Source of the DNA: Actinacidiphila fildesensis
GTDB taxonomy: Bacteria; Actinomycetota; Actinomycetes; Streptomycetales; Streptomycetaceae
NCBI RefSeq assembly: GCF_042652185.1
Contig: NZ_JBHSIX010000004.1
DNA: 64,000 nucleotides
Strand: one strand, 5' to 3'
Shown here: positions 1 through 7,801 of the stretch, piece after piece
Position numbering within the stretch: the stretch's first letter is position 1
How the letters are laid out: every line of letters starts with the position of its first letter
Translations under genes and position numbers: made by a program
Notes under the pieces: generated by a model
What the model was told of the DNA's origin: nothing
Seen by the model: the letters and a program-made list of their open reading frames with translations, nothing else
Databases searched by the model: none

Positions 1-1049
1 TGCAGCTGCTGACCGTGGTGATCCCACGCCTCGAAGCCCTCAAGAAGGAGGGCCAGGCGGGCACCGCGAAGATCACGCAGTACACCCGATACCTGACCGT
101 GGCGCTGGCGATCCTGCAGGGCACCGGCCTGGTGGCCACCGCCCGCGGCGGCAGCCTCTTCTCCAGCTGCACCCAGCGCTACGACATCATCTCCAGCAAG
201 TCGATCTTCACCACCGTCACGATGGTGGTCACGATGACCGCCGGTACCGTGATGATCATGTGGCTCGGCGAGCTGATCACCGACCGCGGCATCGGCAACG
301 GTATGTCGATCCTGATGTTCGTCTCGATCGCGGCCGGCTTCCCGGGCGCCCTGTGGTCCATCAAGAGCTCCGGCAAGATCATGGGCGGCTGGTTCGAGTT
401 CTTCATCGTCATCCTGATCGGCCTGGTGATGGTGGCCCTTGTGGTCTTCGTCGAACAGGCGCAACGCAGGATCCCGGTGCAGTACGCGAAGCGCATGATC
501 GGCCGGCGGTCCTACGGCGGAACGTCCACGTATATCCCGCTCAAGGTGAACCAGGCGGGTGTGATTCCCGTCATCTTCGCCTCGTCGTTGCTCTACATTC
601 CGGCCCTCGTCGTTCAGTTCAGCGGGTCGACAGCACCGTGGGCCCAGTGGGTCAGCGTCAACCTGACCAAGGGCGATCACCCCGCCTACCTGGCCGCTTA
701 CTTCCTGCTGATCGTCTTCTTCGCCTTCTTCTACGTCGCGATCTCGTTCAACCCCGAGGAAGTCGCCGACAATATGAAGAAGTATGGTGGCTTCATCCCG
801 GGCATCCGGGCCGGTCGACCTACTGCTGAATACCTGAGCTACGTGTTGAACAGGATCACGTGGCCGGGATCGCTGTATCTGGGGCTCATCGCTCTCGTTC
901 CCACCGTTGCCATCGCCTTGTTCAACGGCAGCACCAACTTCCCGTTCGGCGGGACCAGCATCCTGATCATCGTGGGTGTCGGCCTGGAGACCGTGAAGCA
1001 GATCGAGAGCCAGCTCCAGCAGCGCAACTACGAAGGGTTCCTCCGCTGA
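1..1049 (+). CDS. secY: Preprotein translocase subunit SecY (5' end missing)
   Basis: Channel-forming subunit of the SecYEG translocon in the cytoplasmic membrane. The window opens inside the gene: the frame is open from base 3, and about 348 C-terminal codons are visible of a protein usually near 435 residues. Several hydrophobic segments alternate with basic loops, and conserved SecY stretches can be read, such as GELITDRGIGNGMS, VEQAQRRIPVQYAKR and the C-terminal FNPEEVADNMKKYGGFIPGIRAG. The stop codon overlaps the adk start as ATGA, the usual secY-adk coupling at the end of the spc operon. The true start lies outside the window. Confidence 0.97.
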   Translation, partial: QLLTVVIPRLEALKKEGQAGTAKITQYTRYLTVALAILQGTGLVATARGGSLFSSCTQRYDIISSKSIFTTVTMVVTMTAGTVMIMWLGELITDRGIGNGMSILMFVSIAAGFPGALWSIKSSGKIMGGWFEFFIVILIGLVMVALVVFVEQAQRRIPVQYAKRMIGRRSYGGTSTYIPLKVNQAGVIPVIFASSLLYIPALVVQFSGSTAPWAQWVSVNLTKGDHPAYLAAYFLLIVFFAFFYVAISFNPEEVADNMKKYGGFIPGIRAGRPTAEYLSYVLNRITWPGSLYLGLIALVPTVAIALFNGSTNFPFGGTSILIIVGVGLETVKQIESQLQQRNYEGFLR

Positions 1050-1708
1050 TGCGAATCGTCCTCGTCGGGCCGCCTGGGGCCGGCAAGGGTACGCAGGCTG
1101 CGTTCCTCGCCAAGAACCTGTCGATCCCGCACATCTCGACGGGCGACCTCTTCCGCGCGAACATCAGCCAGGGCACCGCCCTGGGCAAGCAGGCGAAGTC
1201 CTACATGGACGCCGGCAACCTGGTGCCCGACGAAGTGACCATCGGGATGGCGAAGGACCGGCTCGACGAGCCGGACACCGAGGGCGGCTTCCTGCTCGAC
1301 GGTTTCCCGCGCAACGTCCACCAGGCCGAGGCGCTCGACGCCTTCCTGGTCGAGCGCGGTATCGCGCTCGACGGGGTCCTGGACCTGGAGGTCCCGGAGG
1401 ACGAGGTCGTCAAGCGCATCGCCGGCCGGCGCACCTGCCGCAAGGACACGGCGCACACGTTCCACATCACGTACAAGAAGCCCGAGGTCGAGGGTGTGTG
1501 CGACGAGTGCGGCGGCGAGCTCTACCAGCGTGACGACGACTCCGAGGCGACCGTGCGCAACCGCCTCGCCGTCTATCACCGGGAGACCGAGCCGATCATC
1601 GACTACTACCGGCAGCAGGACCTGGTGGCGACGATCTCGGCGCTCGGTCCGGTCGCGGAAGTCACCCAGCGGGCGATGGACGCACTGAAGAGCAACAAGA
1701 GCGCGTAG
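1049..1708 (+). CDS. adk: Adenylate kinase
   Basis: Interconverts ATP plus AMP with two ADP in the cytosol. 219 residues. The P-loop GPPGAGKGTQ lies at residues 8-17, followed by the AMP-site motif STGDLFR and LLDGFPRN. The long LID form is present, with Cys in RRTCRKD and a CDEC pair, so LID metal binding is possible although the first pair is C..D rather than C..C. The ATG overlaps the secY TGA, which fixes the start and implies translational coupling. The length is typical for long-form bacterial Adk. Confidence 0.97.
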   Translation: MRIVLVGPPGAGKGTQAAFLAKNLSIPHISTGDLFRANISQGTALGKQAKSYMDAGNLVPDEVTIGMAKDRLDEPDTEGGFLLDGFPRNVHQAEALDAFLVERGIALDGVLDLEVPEDEVVKRIAGRRTCRKDTAHTFHITYKKPEVEGVCDECGGELYQRDDDSEATVRNRLAVYHRETEPIIDYYRQQDLVATISALGPVAEVTQRAMDALKSNKSA

Positions 1709-1727
1709 TACCCACACGTACACAGGT

Positions 1728-1758
1728 CGGCCGCGGTGCCCAGGTGGCACCGCGGCCG
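1728..1758 (+). terminator. Strong hairpin between adk and map
   Basis: A perfect 13-bp stem, CGGCCGCGGTGCC (1728-1740) with GGCACCGCGGCCG (1746-1758) and a 5-nt loop, followed by TACTGTTTGAG. It is terminator-like with a weak T-rich tail. Because map follows 40 bp later on the same strand, it may be a partial terminator or an mRNA-stabilising or processing site rather than a full stop. Confidence 0.7.
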
Positions 1759-1798
1759 TACTGTTTGAGTGACGACTTTTTCAGAGAGGGCCACAGGC

Positions 1799-2635
1799 AT
1801 GGTCGAGATCAAGACCCCGGAGCAGATCGCCAAGATGCGCGAGGCGGGGTTGGTCGTCGCGGCCATCCACCGGGCGTGCGGCGAGGCCGCGGTTCCGGGC
1901 GTGAGCACCAAGGAGCTCGACGAGATCGCCGCGAAGGTGATCGCCGAGCACGGTGCCAAGCCGAACTTCCTCGGGTACGGCGGCTTCACCGGCAACATCT
2001 GCACCTCGGTCAACGATGTCGTGGTGCACGGCATCCCGGACCGGGAGACCGTCCTGAAGGACGGCGACCTCATCTCCATCGACGCGGGCGCCATCATCGA
2101 CGGCTGGCACGGCGACGCGGCCTTCACGGCCTTCGTGGGCACCGGTCACGCTCCGGAGCTCATCGAGCTCAGCCGGGTGACCGAGGAGTCCATGTGGGCC
2201 GGTATCGCCGCGATGAAGAAGGGCAACCGGCTCTCCGACGTCTCGGCGGCGATCGAGGGCTACATCCGCCGCCAGCCGCGGCCGGCGTCCGGCAAGTACG
2301 GCATCGTCGAGGAGTACGGCGGCCACGGCATCGGCTCCGAGATGCACATGGACCCGCATCTGCTGAACTACGTCAACAAGAAGCGCGGCCGGGGCATCAA
2401 GCTGGTGCCGGGTGTCTGCCTGGCGATCGAGCCGATGGTCACCCTCGGCACCCCGCACACCCACGTCCTCGAGGACGAGTGGACGGTCAAGAGCGACGAC
2501 GGGTCCTGGTCCAGTCACTGGGAGCACTCGATCGCGCTGACCGAGCAGGGCCCGCTGGTGCTCACCGCCGTCGACGGCGGCAAGGCGAAGCTGGCGGAGT
2601 ACGGGATCACGGCGGCCCCCGACCCGCTCGGGTGA
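1799..2635 (+). CDS. map: Methionine aminopeptidase, type I
   Basis: Removes the initiator methionine from nascent proteins in the cytosol. From ATG 1799 the protein has 278 residues. All five metal ligands of the family can be placed: D95 (SIDAG), D106 (GWHGDAAF), H176 (GGHGIG), E211 (AIEPM) and E242 (SHWEHS), with the catalytic-site H77 in VVHGIP. An in-frame ATG ten codons upstream exists, but 1799 has a GAGAGG Shine-Dalgarno (SD) sequence at normal distance and gives the usual N-terminus MVEIKTPEQIAKM. It lies between adk and infA as in most actinobacteria. Confidence 0.96.
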   Translation: MVEIKTPEQIAKMREAGLVVAAIHRACGEAAVPGVSTKELDEIAAKVIAEHGAKPNFLGYGGFTGNICTSVNDVVVHGIPDRETVLKDGDLISIDAGAIIDGWHGDAAFTAFVGTGHAPELIELSRVTEESMWAGIAAMKKGNRLSDVSAAIEGYIRRQPRPASGKYGIVEEYGGHGIGSEMHMDPHLLNYVNKKRGRGIKLVPGVCLAIEPMVTLGTPHTHVLEDEWTVKSDDGSWSSHWEHSIALTEQGPLVLTAVDGGKAKLAEYGITAAPDPLG

Positions 2636-2806
2636 GCCGAGGCCCCGGCGGACGGGGTCGGACGCAGCCGCTCGAAGCTTGTGAGGCGCTCCGGCGCCGA
2701 GCCCGCGAGAGCGGCATGAAGAGGATTCGACCCGCTCGGGTGAGTCCGGACGATCGTCGGACGCTGTTGGGCCGGGTGGAGTAACGATCACCCAACGTGG
2801 GCATCT

Positions 2807-2830
2807 ACCCCGGATTCGTCATTCCGGGGT
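2807..2830. promoter_or_regulatory. 8-bp hairpin upstream of infA
   Basis: Perfect inverted repeat ACCCCGGA (2807-2814) and TCCGGGGT (2823-2830) with an 8-nt loop, in the 288-bp map-infA gap. There is no T tail. It sits immediately before the probable infA -10 box, so it may end map transcription or act as an operator; the sequence alone cannot decide. The rest of the gap shows only a dubious 22-codon frame. Confidence 0.5.
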
Positions 2831-2844
2831 GCCTGCCGTAGACT
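2815..2844 (+). promoter_or_regulatory. Candidate infA promoter
   Basis: TAGACT at 2839-2844 is a good match to the Streptomyces vegetative -10 (TAgRaT). The best-spaced -35 is TTCGTC at 2815-2820 (18-bp spacer), a weak match. TATACC at 2861-2866 is an alternative -10. The leader to the infA GTG would be about 75 nt. Confidence 0.4.
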
Positions 2845-2923
2845 GACACGTCGGCTCATGTATACCCGCACGTCTGCGTGATTTACCTGGGCCGATCAAG
2901 GTAGCCGATTCGAAGGGCGAAGC

Positions 2924-3145
2924 GTGGCCAAGAAGCAAGGTGCCATCGAAATCGAGGGCACCGTGATCGAGTCTCTCCCGAACGCGATGTTCCGGGTGGA
3001 GCTCCAGAACGGTCACAAGGTCCTCGCGCACATCAGTGGCAAGATGCGTATGCACTACATCCGCATCCTTCCCGATGACAGGGTCGTTGTGGAGCTGTCT
3101 CCCTACGACTTGACGCGCGGACGGATCGTCTACCGCTACAAGTAG
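2924..3145 (+). CDS. infA: Translation initiation factor IF-1
   Basis: Binds the 30S A site during initiation. 73 residues, the normal size, beginning MAKKQGAIEIEGTV from a GTG start. It is an S1-like OB fold with the typical HISGKMRMHYIRILPDDRV segment and the end GRIVYRYK. It opens the infA-rpmJ-rpsM-rpsK-rpsD-rpoA-rplQ run and has its own promoter candidate upstream. Confidence 0.98.
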   Translation: MAKKQGAIEIEGTVIESLPNAMFRVELQNGHKVLAHISGKMRMHYIRILPDDRVVVELSPYDLTRGRIVYRYK

Positions 3146-3204
3146 ATCTCGCTGCTGCCCCGCTCCCGTGGGGCGATGGCACGACCCGGAGAACCTGACA
3201 TCAC

Positions 3205-3318
3205 ATGAAGGTCAAGCCGAGCGTCAAGAAGATCTGCGACAAGTGCAAGGTGATCCGCCGTCACGGTCGGGTCATGGTCATCTGCGACAACCTGCGCCAC
3301 AAGCAGCGCCAGGGCTGA
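3205..3318 (+). CDS. rpmJ: 50S ribosomal protein L36, zinc-ribbon form
   Basis: A 37-residue protein, MKVKPSVKKICDKCKVIRRH and onward, ending RHKQRQG. The zinc ligands C11, C14, C27 and H32 are all present, so this is the C+ (zinc-binding) paralogue. Streptomycetes are known to carry also a cysteine-free copy under Zur control elsewhere. It lies 59 bp after infA. Confidence 0.97.
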   Translation: MKVKPSVKKICDKCKVIRRHGRVMVICDNLRHKQRQG

Positions 3319-3378
3319 CGCACGACCTGCAACTCGCAGTTCTTCCCGCGACGCACACACAGTAATTACGCAGTCACC

Positions 3379-3398
3379 CGTCCCGGTACGCCGGGACG
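3379..3398 (+). promoter_or_regulatory. Small hairpin in rpsM leader
   Basis: CGTCCCGG (3379-3386) pairs perfectly with CCGGGACG (3391-3398) around a TACG loop, in the 173-nt gap between rpmJ and rpsM. This is where S4 autoregulates the alpha operon in E. coli; a similar role here is only a possibility. Confidence 0.35.
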
Positions 3399-3491
3399 AC
3401 ACCTTCGGCGGGGGCCGAGGACCCGGAACGTACCTCGTACGGCGGCCGGGAACGGTACTGCGGAAGACCTCCGAATCAACAGGAGCCATGA

Positions 3492-3872
3492 ATGGCACGC
3501 CTTTCCGGCGTTGACCTCCCGCGTGAGAAGCGCGTGGAGATCGCCCTCACCTACGTCTTCGGCATCGGTCGCACCCGTGCCCAGGAGACCCTGAAGAACA
3601 CTGGTGTGAACCCCGACATCCGCGTTCGCGACCTTGCCGAGGAAGACCTCGTCAAGCTCCGCGACTACGTGGACGCCAACTTCAAGACCGAGGGTGACCT
3701 CCGTCGCGAGGTGCAGGCCGACATCCGCCGCAAGGTGGAAATCGGCTGCTACCAGGGTCTGCGTCACCGTCGTGGCCTTCCGGTCCACGGTCAGCGCACG
3801 CACACCAACGCTCGTACCCGTAAGGGTCCGCGTCGCGCCATCGCCGGTAAGAAGAAGCCGGGCAAGAAGTAG
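3492..3872 (+). CDS. rpsM: 30S ribosomal protein S13
   Basis: Head protein of the small subunit that contacts P-site tRNA and L5 across the B1b bridge. 126 residues, MARLSGVDLPREKRVEIALT, with the helix-two-turn-helix core and the basic C-terminal tail (GLPVHGQRTHTNARTRKGPRR then GKKKPGKK). The AGGAG SD sequence is 5-10 bp before the ATG. It is the first of three primary-binding or assembly genes (rpsM-rpsK-rpsD) transcribed with rpoA. Confidence 0.98.
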   Translation: MARLSGVDLPREKRVEIALTYVFGIGRTRAQETLKNTGVNPDIRVRDLAEEDLVKLRDYVDANFKTEGDLRREVQADIRRKVEIGCYQGLRHRRGLPVHGQRTHTNARTRKGPRRAIAGKKKPGKK

Positions 3873-3971
3873 TCCTAGCGGACGCAACTGCGGTGCCGCC
3901 GGGGGGCGACCCCGGATCTCCGCAGAAGAAAGCGGTTCGCTCAGGACCGACCACCTCCACGGGAGTAATAC

Positions 3972-4376
3972 ATGCCTCCGAAGGGCCGTCAGGGCGCAGT
4001 CAAGAAGGTGCGCCGCAAGGAAAAGAAGAACGTCGCTCATGGGCACGCCCACATCAAGAGCACGTTCAACAACACGATCGTCTCGATCACGGACCCCTCG
4101 GGCAACGTGATCGCTTGGGCCTCTGCCGGCCATGTCGGCTTCAAGGGCTCGCGCAAGTCGACTCCGTTCGCCGCACAGATGGCTGCCGAATCGGCTGCCC
4201 GTCGCGCGCAGGAGCACGGCATGCGCAAGGTCGACGTCTTCGTCAAGGGTCCCGGCTCCGGCCGTGAGACCGCGATCCGCTCCCTCCAGGCCACTGGCCT
4301 CGAGGTCGGCTCGATTCAGGACGTCACCCCCACTCCGCACAACGGATGCCGCCCGCCCAAGCGCCGCCGCGTCTGA
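3972..4376 (+). CDS. rpsK: 30S ribosomal protein S11
   Basis: Platform protein of the small subunit. 134 residues with the family signature GHAHIKSTFNNTIVSITD and the end TPTPHNGCRPPKRRRV. GGGAG precedes the ATG at normal spacing. It lies 99 bp after rpsM and 26 bp before rpsD. Confidence 0.98.
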   Translation: MPPKGRQGAVKKVRRKEKKNVAHGHAHIKSTFNNTIVSITDPSGNVIAWASAGHVGFKGSRKSTPFAAQMAAESAARRAQEHGMRKVDVFVKGPGSGRETAIRSLQATGLEVGSIQDVTPTPHNGCRPPKRRRV

Positions 4377-4402
4377 CCACCTGAAGTAGGAGACAAGACA
4401 AT

Positions 4403-5029
4403 ATGGCGCGTTACACCGGGGCCGACTGCAAGCGTTGCCGTCGGGAGAAGCAGAAGCTGTTCCTCAAGGGCAGCAAGTGCGAGAGCGCAAAGTGCCCGAT
4501 CGAGATCCGTCCTTACCCCCCGGGTGAGCACGGCCGCGGGCGCACCAAGGACAGCGAGTACCTCCTTCAGCTTCGCGAGAAGCAGAAGTGTGCCCGTATC
4601 TACGGTGTACTCGAGAAGCAGTTCGTGAACTACTACAAGGAAGCGAACCAGAAGTCCGGCAAGACCGGTGAGAACCTTCTGCGCATCCTTGAGATCCGTC
4701 TCGACAACGTGGTCTACCGGGCCGGCTTCGCCAAGTCCCGCGACCACGCCCGTCAGCTGGTTCGTCACGGACACATCACCGTGAACGGCCGCAAGACCGA
4801 CATCCCGTCGGCTCGCGTGGCTGTGAACGACATCGTCGAGGTTCGTGAGTCCTCGCGTCAGATGACCCCGTTCGTGGTCGCTGCCGCCGAGGCCGGCGAG
4901 AAGACCGTGCCCGCGTGGCTCGAGTCGATCCCGTCGAAGCTCCGGATCCTCGTGCACTCGCTGCCCGAGCGGCCTGTTATCGACACGCAGGTCCAGGAGC
5001 AGCTGATCGTGGAGCTCTACTCCAAGTAG
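4403..5029 (+). CDS. rpsD: 30S ribosomal protein S4 with intact zinc ribbon
   Basis: Primary 16S rRNA-binding protein and, in other bacteria, translational repressor of its own operon. 208 residues beginning MARYTGADCKRCRREKQKLF. Four cysteines, C9, C12, C26 and C31, occupy the positions of the zinc ligands known in Thermus S4, followed by the RPYPPGEHGRGR motif and the S4 RNA-binding domain (LDNVVYRAGFAKSRDHARQL). The mycobacterial S4 in the same operon position lacks these cysteines, and in S. coelicolor, as I recall, rpsD lies outside this operon. Both the location and the C+ form are therefore noteworthy. Confidence 0.97.
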   Translation: MARYTGADCKRCRREKQKLFLKGSKCESAKCPIEIRPYPPGEHGRGRTKDSEYLLQLREKQKCARIYGVLEKQFVNYYKEANQKSGKTGENLLRILEIRLDNVVYRAGFAKSRDHARQLVRHGHITVNGRKTDIPSARVAVNDIVEVRESSRQMTPFVVAAAEAGEKTVPAWLESIPSKLRILVHSLPERPVIDTQVQEQLIVELYSK

Positions 5030-5052
5030 TCCTTGGAGCGAAAGCTCAGCGA

Positions 5053-5090
5053 TACGGGCGGCAGAACCCAACCGGGTCCTGCCGCCCGTA
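5053..5090. terminator. Very strong hairpin between rpsD and rpoA
   Basis: TACGGGCGGCAG (5053-5064) pairs with CTGCCGCCCGTA (5079-5090), and inside it ACCC pairs with GGGT around AACC; the whole stem has one A/C mismatch. The following bases (CCCTTGCAG) are not T-rich. It may lower read-through from the ribosomal protein genes into rpoA or mark an mRNA end. Confidence 0.7.
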
Positions 5091-5093
5091 CCC

Positions 5094-5122
5094 TTGCAGT
5101 ACCCCTCGGCATCAAATAGCGG
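5094..5122 (+). promoter_or_regulatory. Possible rpoA promoter
   Basis: TTGCAG (5094-5099), 17-bp spacer, TAGCGG (5117-5122), right after the hairpin and 24 bp before the rpoA start codon. The -10 is a mediocre match, so this is a suggestion only; it would give rpoA independent transcription. Confidence 0.3.
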
Positions 5123-5145
5123 ATGCCGATGACTGGAGGAACATC

Positions 5146-6168
5146 ATGCTTATCGCTCAGCGTCCGTCGCTGACCGAAGAGGTCGTCGACGAATTCCGCT
5201 CCCGGTTCGTGATCGAGCCGCTGGAGCCGGGCTTCGGCTACACCCTCGGAAATTCCCTTCGCCGCACGCTTCTCTCCTCGATCCCCGGTGCCGCTGTCAC
5301 CAGCATCCGGGTCGACGGCGTTCTGCACGAGTTCACCACCGTGCCGGGCGTCAAGGAGGACGTGACCGACGTCATCCTCAACATCAAGCAGCTCGTCGTC
5401 TCCTCGGAGCACGACGAGCCCGTCGTGATGTACCTGCGCAAGCAGGGCCCGGGTGTCGTCACCGCCGCCGACATCGCGCCCCCGGCCGGTGTCGAGGTGC
5501 ACAACCCCGACCTGGTTCTGGCCACCCTGAACGCCAAGGGCAAGCTGGAGATGGAGCTGACCGTCGAGCGCGGTCGCGGCTACGTCTCCGCCGTCCAGAA
5601 CAAGCAGCAGGGCCAGGAGATCGGCCGTATCCCGGTCGACTCCATCTACAGCCCGGTGCTCAAGGTCACGTACAAGGTCGAGGCGACCCGTGTCGAGCAG
5701 CGCACCGACTTCGACAAGCTGATCGTCGACGTCGAGACCAAGCAGGCCATGCGCCCGCGCGACGCCATGGCGTCGGCCGGTAAGACCCTGGTCGAGCTGT
5801 TCGGCCTGGCCCGCGAGCTCAACGTCGACGCCGAGGGCATCGACATGGGCCCGTCCCCGACGGACGCCGCTCTGGCCGCCGATCTGGCGCTGCCGATCGA
5901 GGAGCTCGAGCTCACCGTTCGTTCGTACAACTGCCTCAAGCGCGAGGGCATCCACTCCGTGGGTGAGCTCGTCGCCCGCTCCGAGGCCGACCTGCTCGAC
6001 ATCCGCAACTTCGGTGCGAAGTCGATCGACGAGGTCAAGGCGAAGCTGGCCGGCATGGGCCTGGCCCTCAAGGACAGCCCGCCCGGATTCGACCCCACCG
6101 CCGCCGCCGACGCCTTCGGCGCCGACGACGACGTGGACGCCGGCTTCGTGGAGACCGAGCAGTACTGA
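5146..6168 (+). CDS. rpoA: RNA polymerase subunit alpha
   Basis: Assembly platform and C-terminal activator/UP-element contact of RNA polymerase. 340 residues, the standard length for the genus, starting MLIAQRPSLTEEVVDEFRSR with GGAGGA 5 bp before the ATG. The N-terminal domain carries EPLEPGFGYTLGNSLRRTLL; the C-terminal domain (about 245-315) carries LTVRSYNCLKREGIHSVGEL, followed by an acidic tail DAFGADDDVDAGFVETEQY. The frame is open further upstream, but only this start fits the family. Confidence 0.98.
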   Translation: MLIAQRPSLTEEVVDEFRSRFVIEPLEPGFGYTLGNSLRRTLLSSIPGAAVTSIRVDGVLHEFTTVPGVKEDVTDVILNIKQLVVSSEHDEPVVMYLRKQGPGVVTAADIAPPAGVEVHNPDLVLATLNAKGKLEMELTVERGRGYVSAVQNKQQGQEIGRIPVDSIYSPVLKVTYKVEATRVEQRTDFDKLIVDVETKQAMRPRDAMASAGKTLVELFGLARELNVDAEGIDMGPSPTDAALAADLALPIEELELTVRSYNCLKREGIHSVGELVARSEADLLDIRNFGAKSIDEVKAKLAGMGLALKDSPPGFDPTAAADAFGADDDVDAGFVETEQY

Positions 6169-6179
6169 TCCGACTCCGT

Positions 6180-6229
6180 CGCGGAGGCGGGCCCGACCGC
6201 GGTTCACCCCGCTGGTCCCCGCCTCCGCG
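6180..6229. terminator. Inverted repeat between rpoA and rplQ
   Basis: CGCGGAGGCGGG (6180-6191) and CCCGCCTCCGCG (6218-6229), a perfect 12-bp stem with a 26-nt loop, in the 152-bp gap. No T tail is present. It may be a partial terminator or RNA-processing structure separating rpoA from rplQ. Confidence 0.5.
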
Positions 6230-6320
6230 CGGTTCGGCAAGGACTTCTGGCAGGCACACGCCCGTCGGACACTGACACCGGTACCTGATCCGGCCGGTGC
6301 AGAAAAGAAGGAGAAAGACC

Positions 6321-6839
6321 ATGCCTCAGCCCGCCAAGGGTGCCCGTCTGGGCGGCAGCGCCGCGCACGAGCGTCACCTGCTCGCGAACCTTGCGAAGGC
6401 GCTGTTCGAGCACGGCCGCATCACCACCACCGAGGCCAAGGCGCGTCGTCTGCGTCCGGTCGCGGAGCGCCTCATCACCAAGGCGAAGAAGGGCGACATC
6501 CACAACCGTCGCCAGGTGCTGGCCACCATCACCGACAAGAGCATCGTGCACACGCTCTTCACGGAGATCGGCCCGCGCTACGAGAACCGCCCCGGTGGTT
6601 ACACGCGTATCACCAAGATCGGCAACCGTCGTGGCGACAACGCCCCGATGGCGGTCATCGAGCTGGTCGAGGCCCTGACCGTGGCCCAGGCCGCCACCGG
6701 TGAGGCCGAAGCCGCGACGAAGCGCGCGGTGAAGGAAGACACCCTCAAGAAGGACGACGCCGTCGAGGCGAAGTCCGACGAGGTCGTCGAGGACGCCAAG
6801 CCGGCCGAGAAGGCCGACGAGGAGTCGAAGGACGCCTGA
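6321..6839 (+). CDS. rplQ: 50S ribosomal protein L17
   Basis: Large-subunit protein near the exit tunnel. 172 residues from ATG 6321 (AAGGAG 8 bp upstream), MPQPAKGARLGGSAAHERHL. The conserved L17 core ends near residue 120; the tail that follows is rich in Glu, Lys and Ala (for example KEDTLKKDDAVEAKSDEVVE), a common actinobacterial extension. It is the last gene before a strong terminator. Confidence 0.97.
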   Translation: MPQPAKGARLGGSAAHERHLLANLAKALFEHGRITTTEAKARRLRPVAERLITKAKKGDIHNRRQVLATITDKSIVHTLFTEIGPRYENRPGGYTRITKIGNRRGDNAPMAVIELVEALTVAQAATGEAEAATKRAVKEDTLKKDDAVEAKSDEVVEDAKPAEKADEESKDA

Positions 6840-6862
6840 TCCAGGCGTTCGGCGTACTACGG

Positions 6863-6897
6863 ACGGGCCCGCTCCCAGCTTCTGGGGGCGGGCCCGT
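6863..6897 (+). terminator. Terminator of the alpha operon
   Basis: A 16-bp stem, ACGGGCCCGCTCCCAG (6863-6878) with CTGGGGGCGGGCCCGT (6882-6897), one G-U wobble and a CTT loop, followed by TCCG. It is 24 bp after the rplQ stop. Confidence 0.8.
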
Positions 6898-6945
6898 TCC
6901 GCATGCACGGCATGATCAGCACCATCGGCACGAGAGGACCGCACG

Positions 6946-7791
6946 GTGAGCGACGAGGTGGAGCCCGGTTTCGTACGGGTGCGGCTGGACCTGTCGTACG
7001 ACGGGGCCGAATTCTCCGGCTGGGCGAAGCAGCGGACCCGGCGCACCGTGCAGGGCGACCTGGAGGCGGCGCTGCAGACCGTCATGCGGCTGCGGGAATC
7101 GGTCTCCCTGACGGTGGCCGGCCGCACGGACGCGGGAGTGCACGCGCGCGGCCAGGTCGCGCACCTGGACCTGGCCGAGGACGTGTGGGCCGAGCACGGC
7201 GAGAAGCTGCTCAGACGGCTCGCAGGCAAGCTGCCGCAGGACGTGCGGGTGTGGCGGGTCGCCGTGGCCCCGCGGGCCTTCAACGCCCGGTTCTCGGCCG
7301 TCTGGCGGCGTTACGCGTACCGGGTCGGCGACCAGCAGGCCGGGGTCGACCCGCTGCTGCGCGGGCACGTGCTGTGGCACGACCGGCCGCTGGACGTGGA
7401 CCTCATGAACGAGGCGGCAGGGAAGCTGCTGGGCGAGCACGATTTCGCGGCGTACTGCAAGAAGCGCGAGGGTGCGACGACCATCCGCAAGCTGCTCGAT
7501 CTGCACTGGGAGCGCACGCCCGACGGGATCGCCGTCGCGACCGTGCGGGCCGACGCGTTCTGCCACAACATGGTGCGGGCGCTGGTCGGCTCCATGCTGC
7601 TGGTCGGGGACGGGCACCGGCCGGCGGAGTTCCCCGGCGAGGTGCTGGCCGCCGGGGTCCGCAACTCCGCGGTCAATGTGGTGCGCCCGCACGGGCTGAC
7701 GCTGGAGGAGGTCGGCTACCCGGCGGACGACCAGCTCGCGGCCCGCAACCTGCTGGCCCGCAATCTGCGGACGCTGCCCGGCTGCCTCTGA
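6946..7791 (+). CDS. truA: tRNA pseudouridine synthase A
   Basis: Forms pseudouridine at positions 38-40 of tRNA anticodon arms. 281 residues from a GTG start. The catalytic aspartate is D62 in the signature AGRTDAGVHARGQ; other family stretches are RLDLSYDGAEFSGWAKQ and the C-terminal FCHNMVRALVGSML. It lies just after the alpha-operon terminator and is convergent with the next gene, whose stop is 10 bp away. Confidence 0.96.
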   Translation: MSDEVEPGFVRVRLDLSYDGAEFSGWAKQRTRRTVQGDLEAALQTVMRLRESVSLTVAGRTDAGVHARGQVAHLDLAEDVWAEHGEKLLRRLAGKLPQDVRVWRVAVAPRAFNARFSAVWRRYAYRVGDQQAGVDPLLRGHVLWHDRPLDVDLMNEAAGKLLGEHDFAAYCKKREGATTIRKLLDLHWERTPDGIAVATVRADAFCHNMVRALVGSMLLVGDGHRPAEFPGEVLAAGVRNSAVNVVRPHGLTLEEVGYPADDQLAARNLLARNLRTLPGCL

Positions 7792-7801
7792 GCGGCCGCC
7801 G

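Noticed and set aside
2716..2784. 22-codon frame (MKRIRPARVSPDD...) between map and infA
   Set aside because: No good ribosome binding site, basic composition typical of shadow frames, and it lies in a probable regulatory gap.
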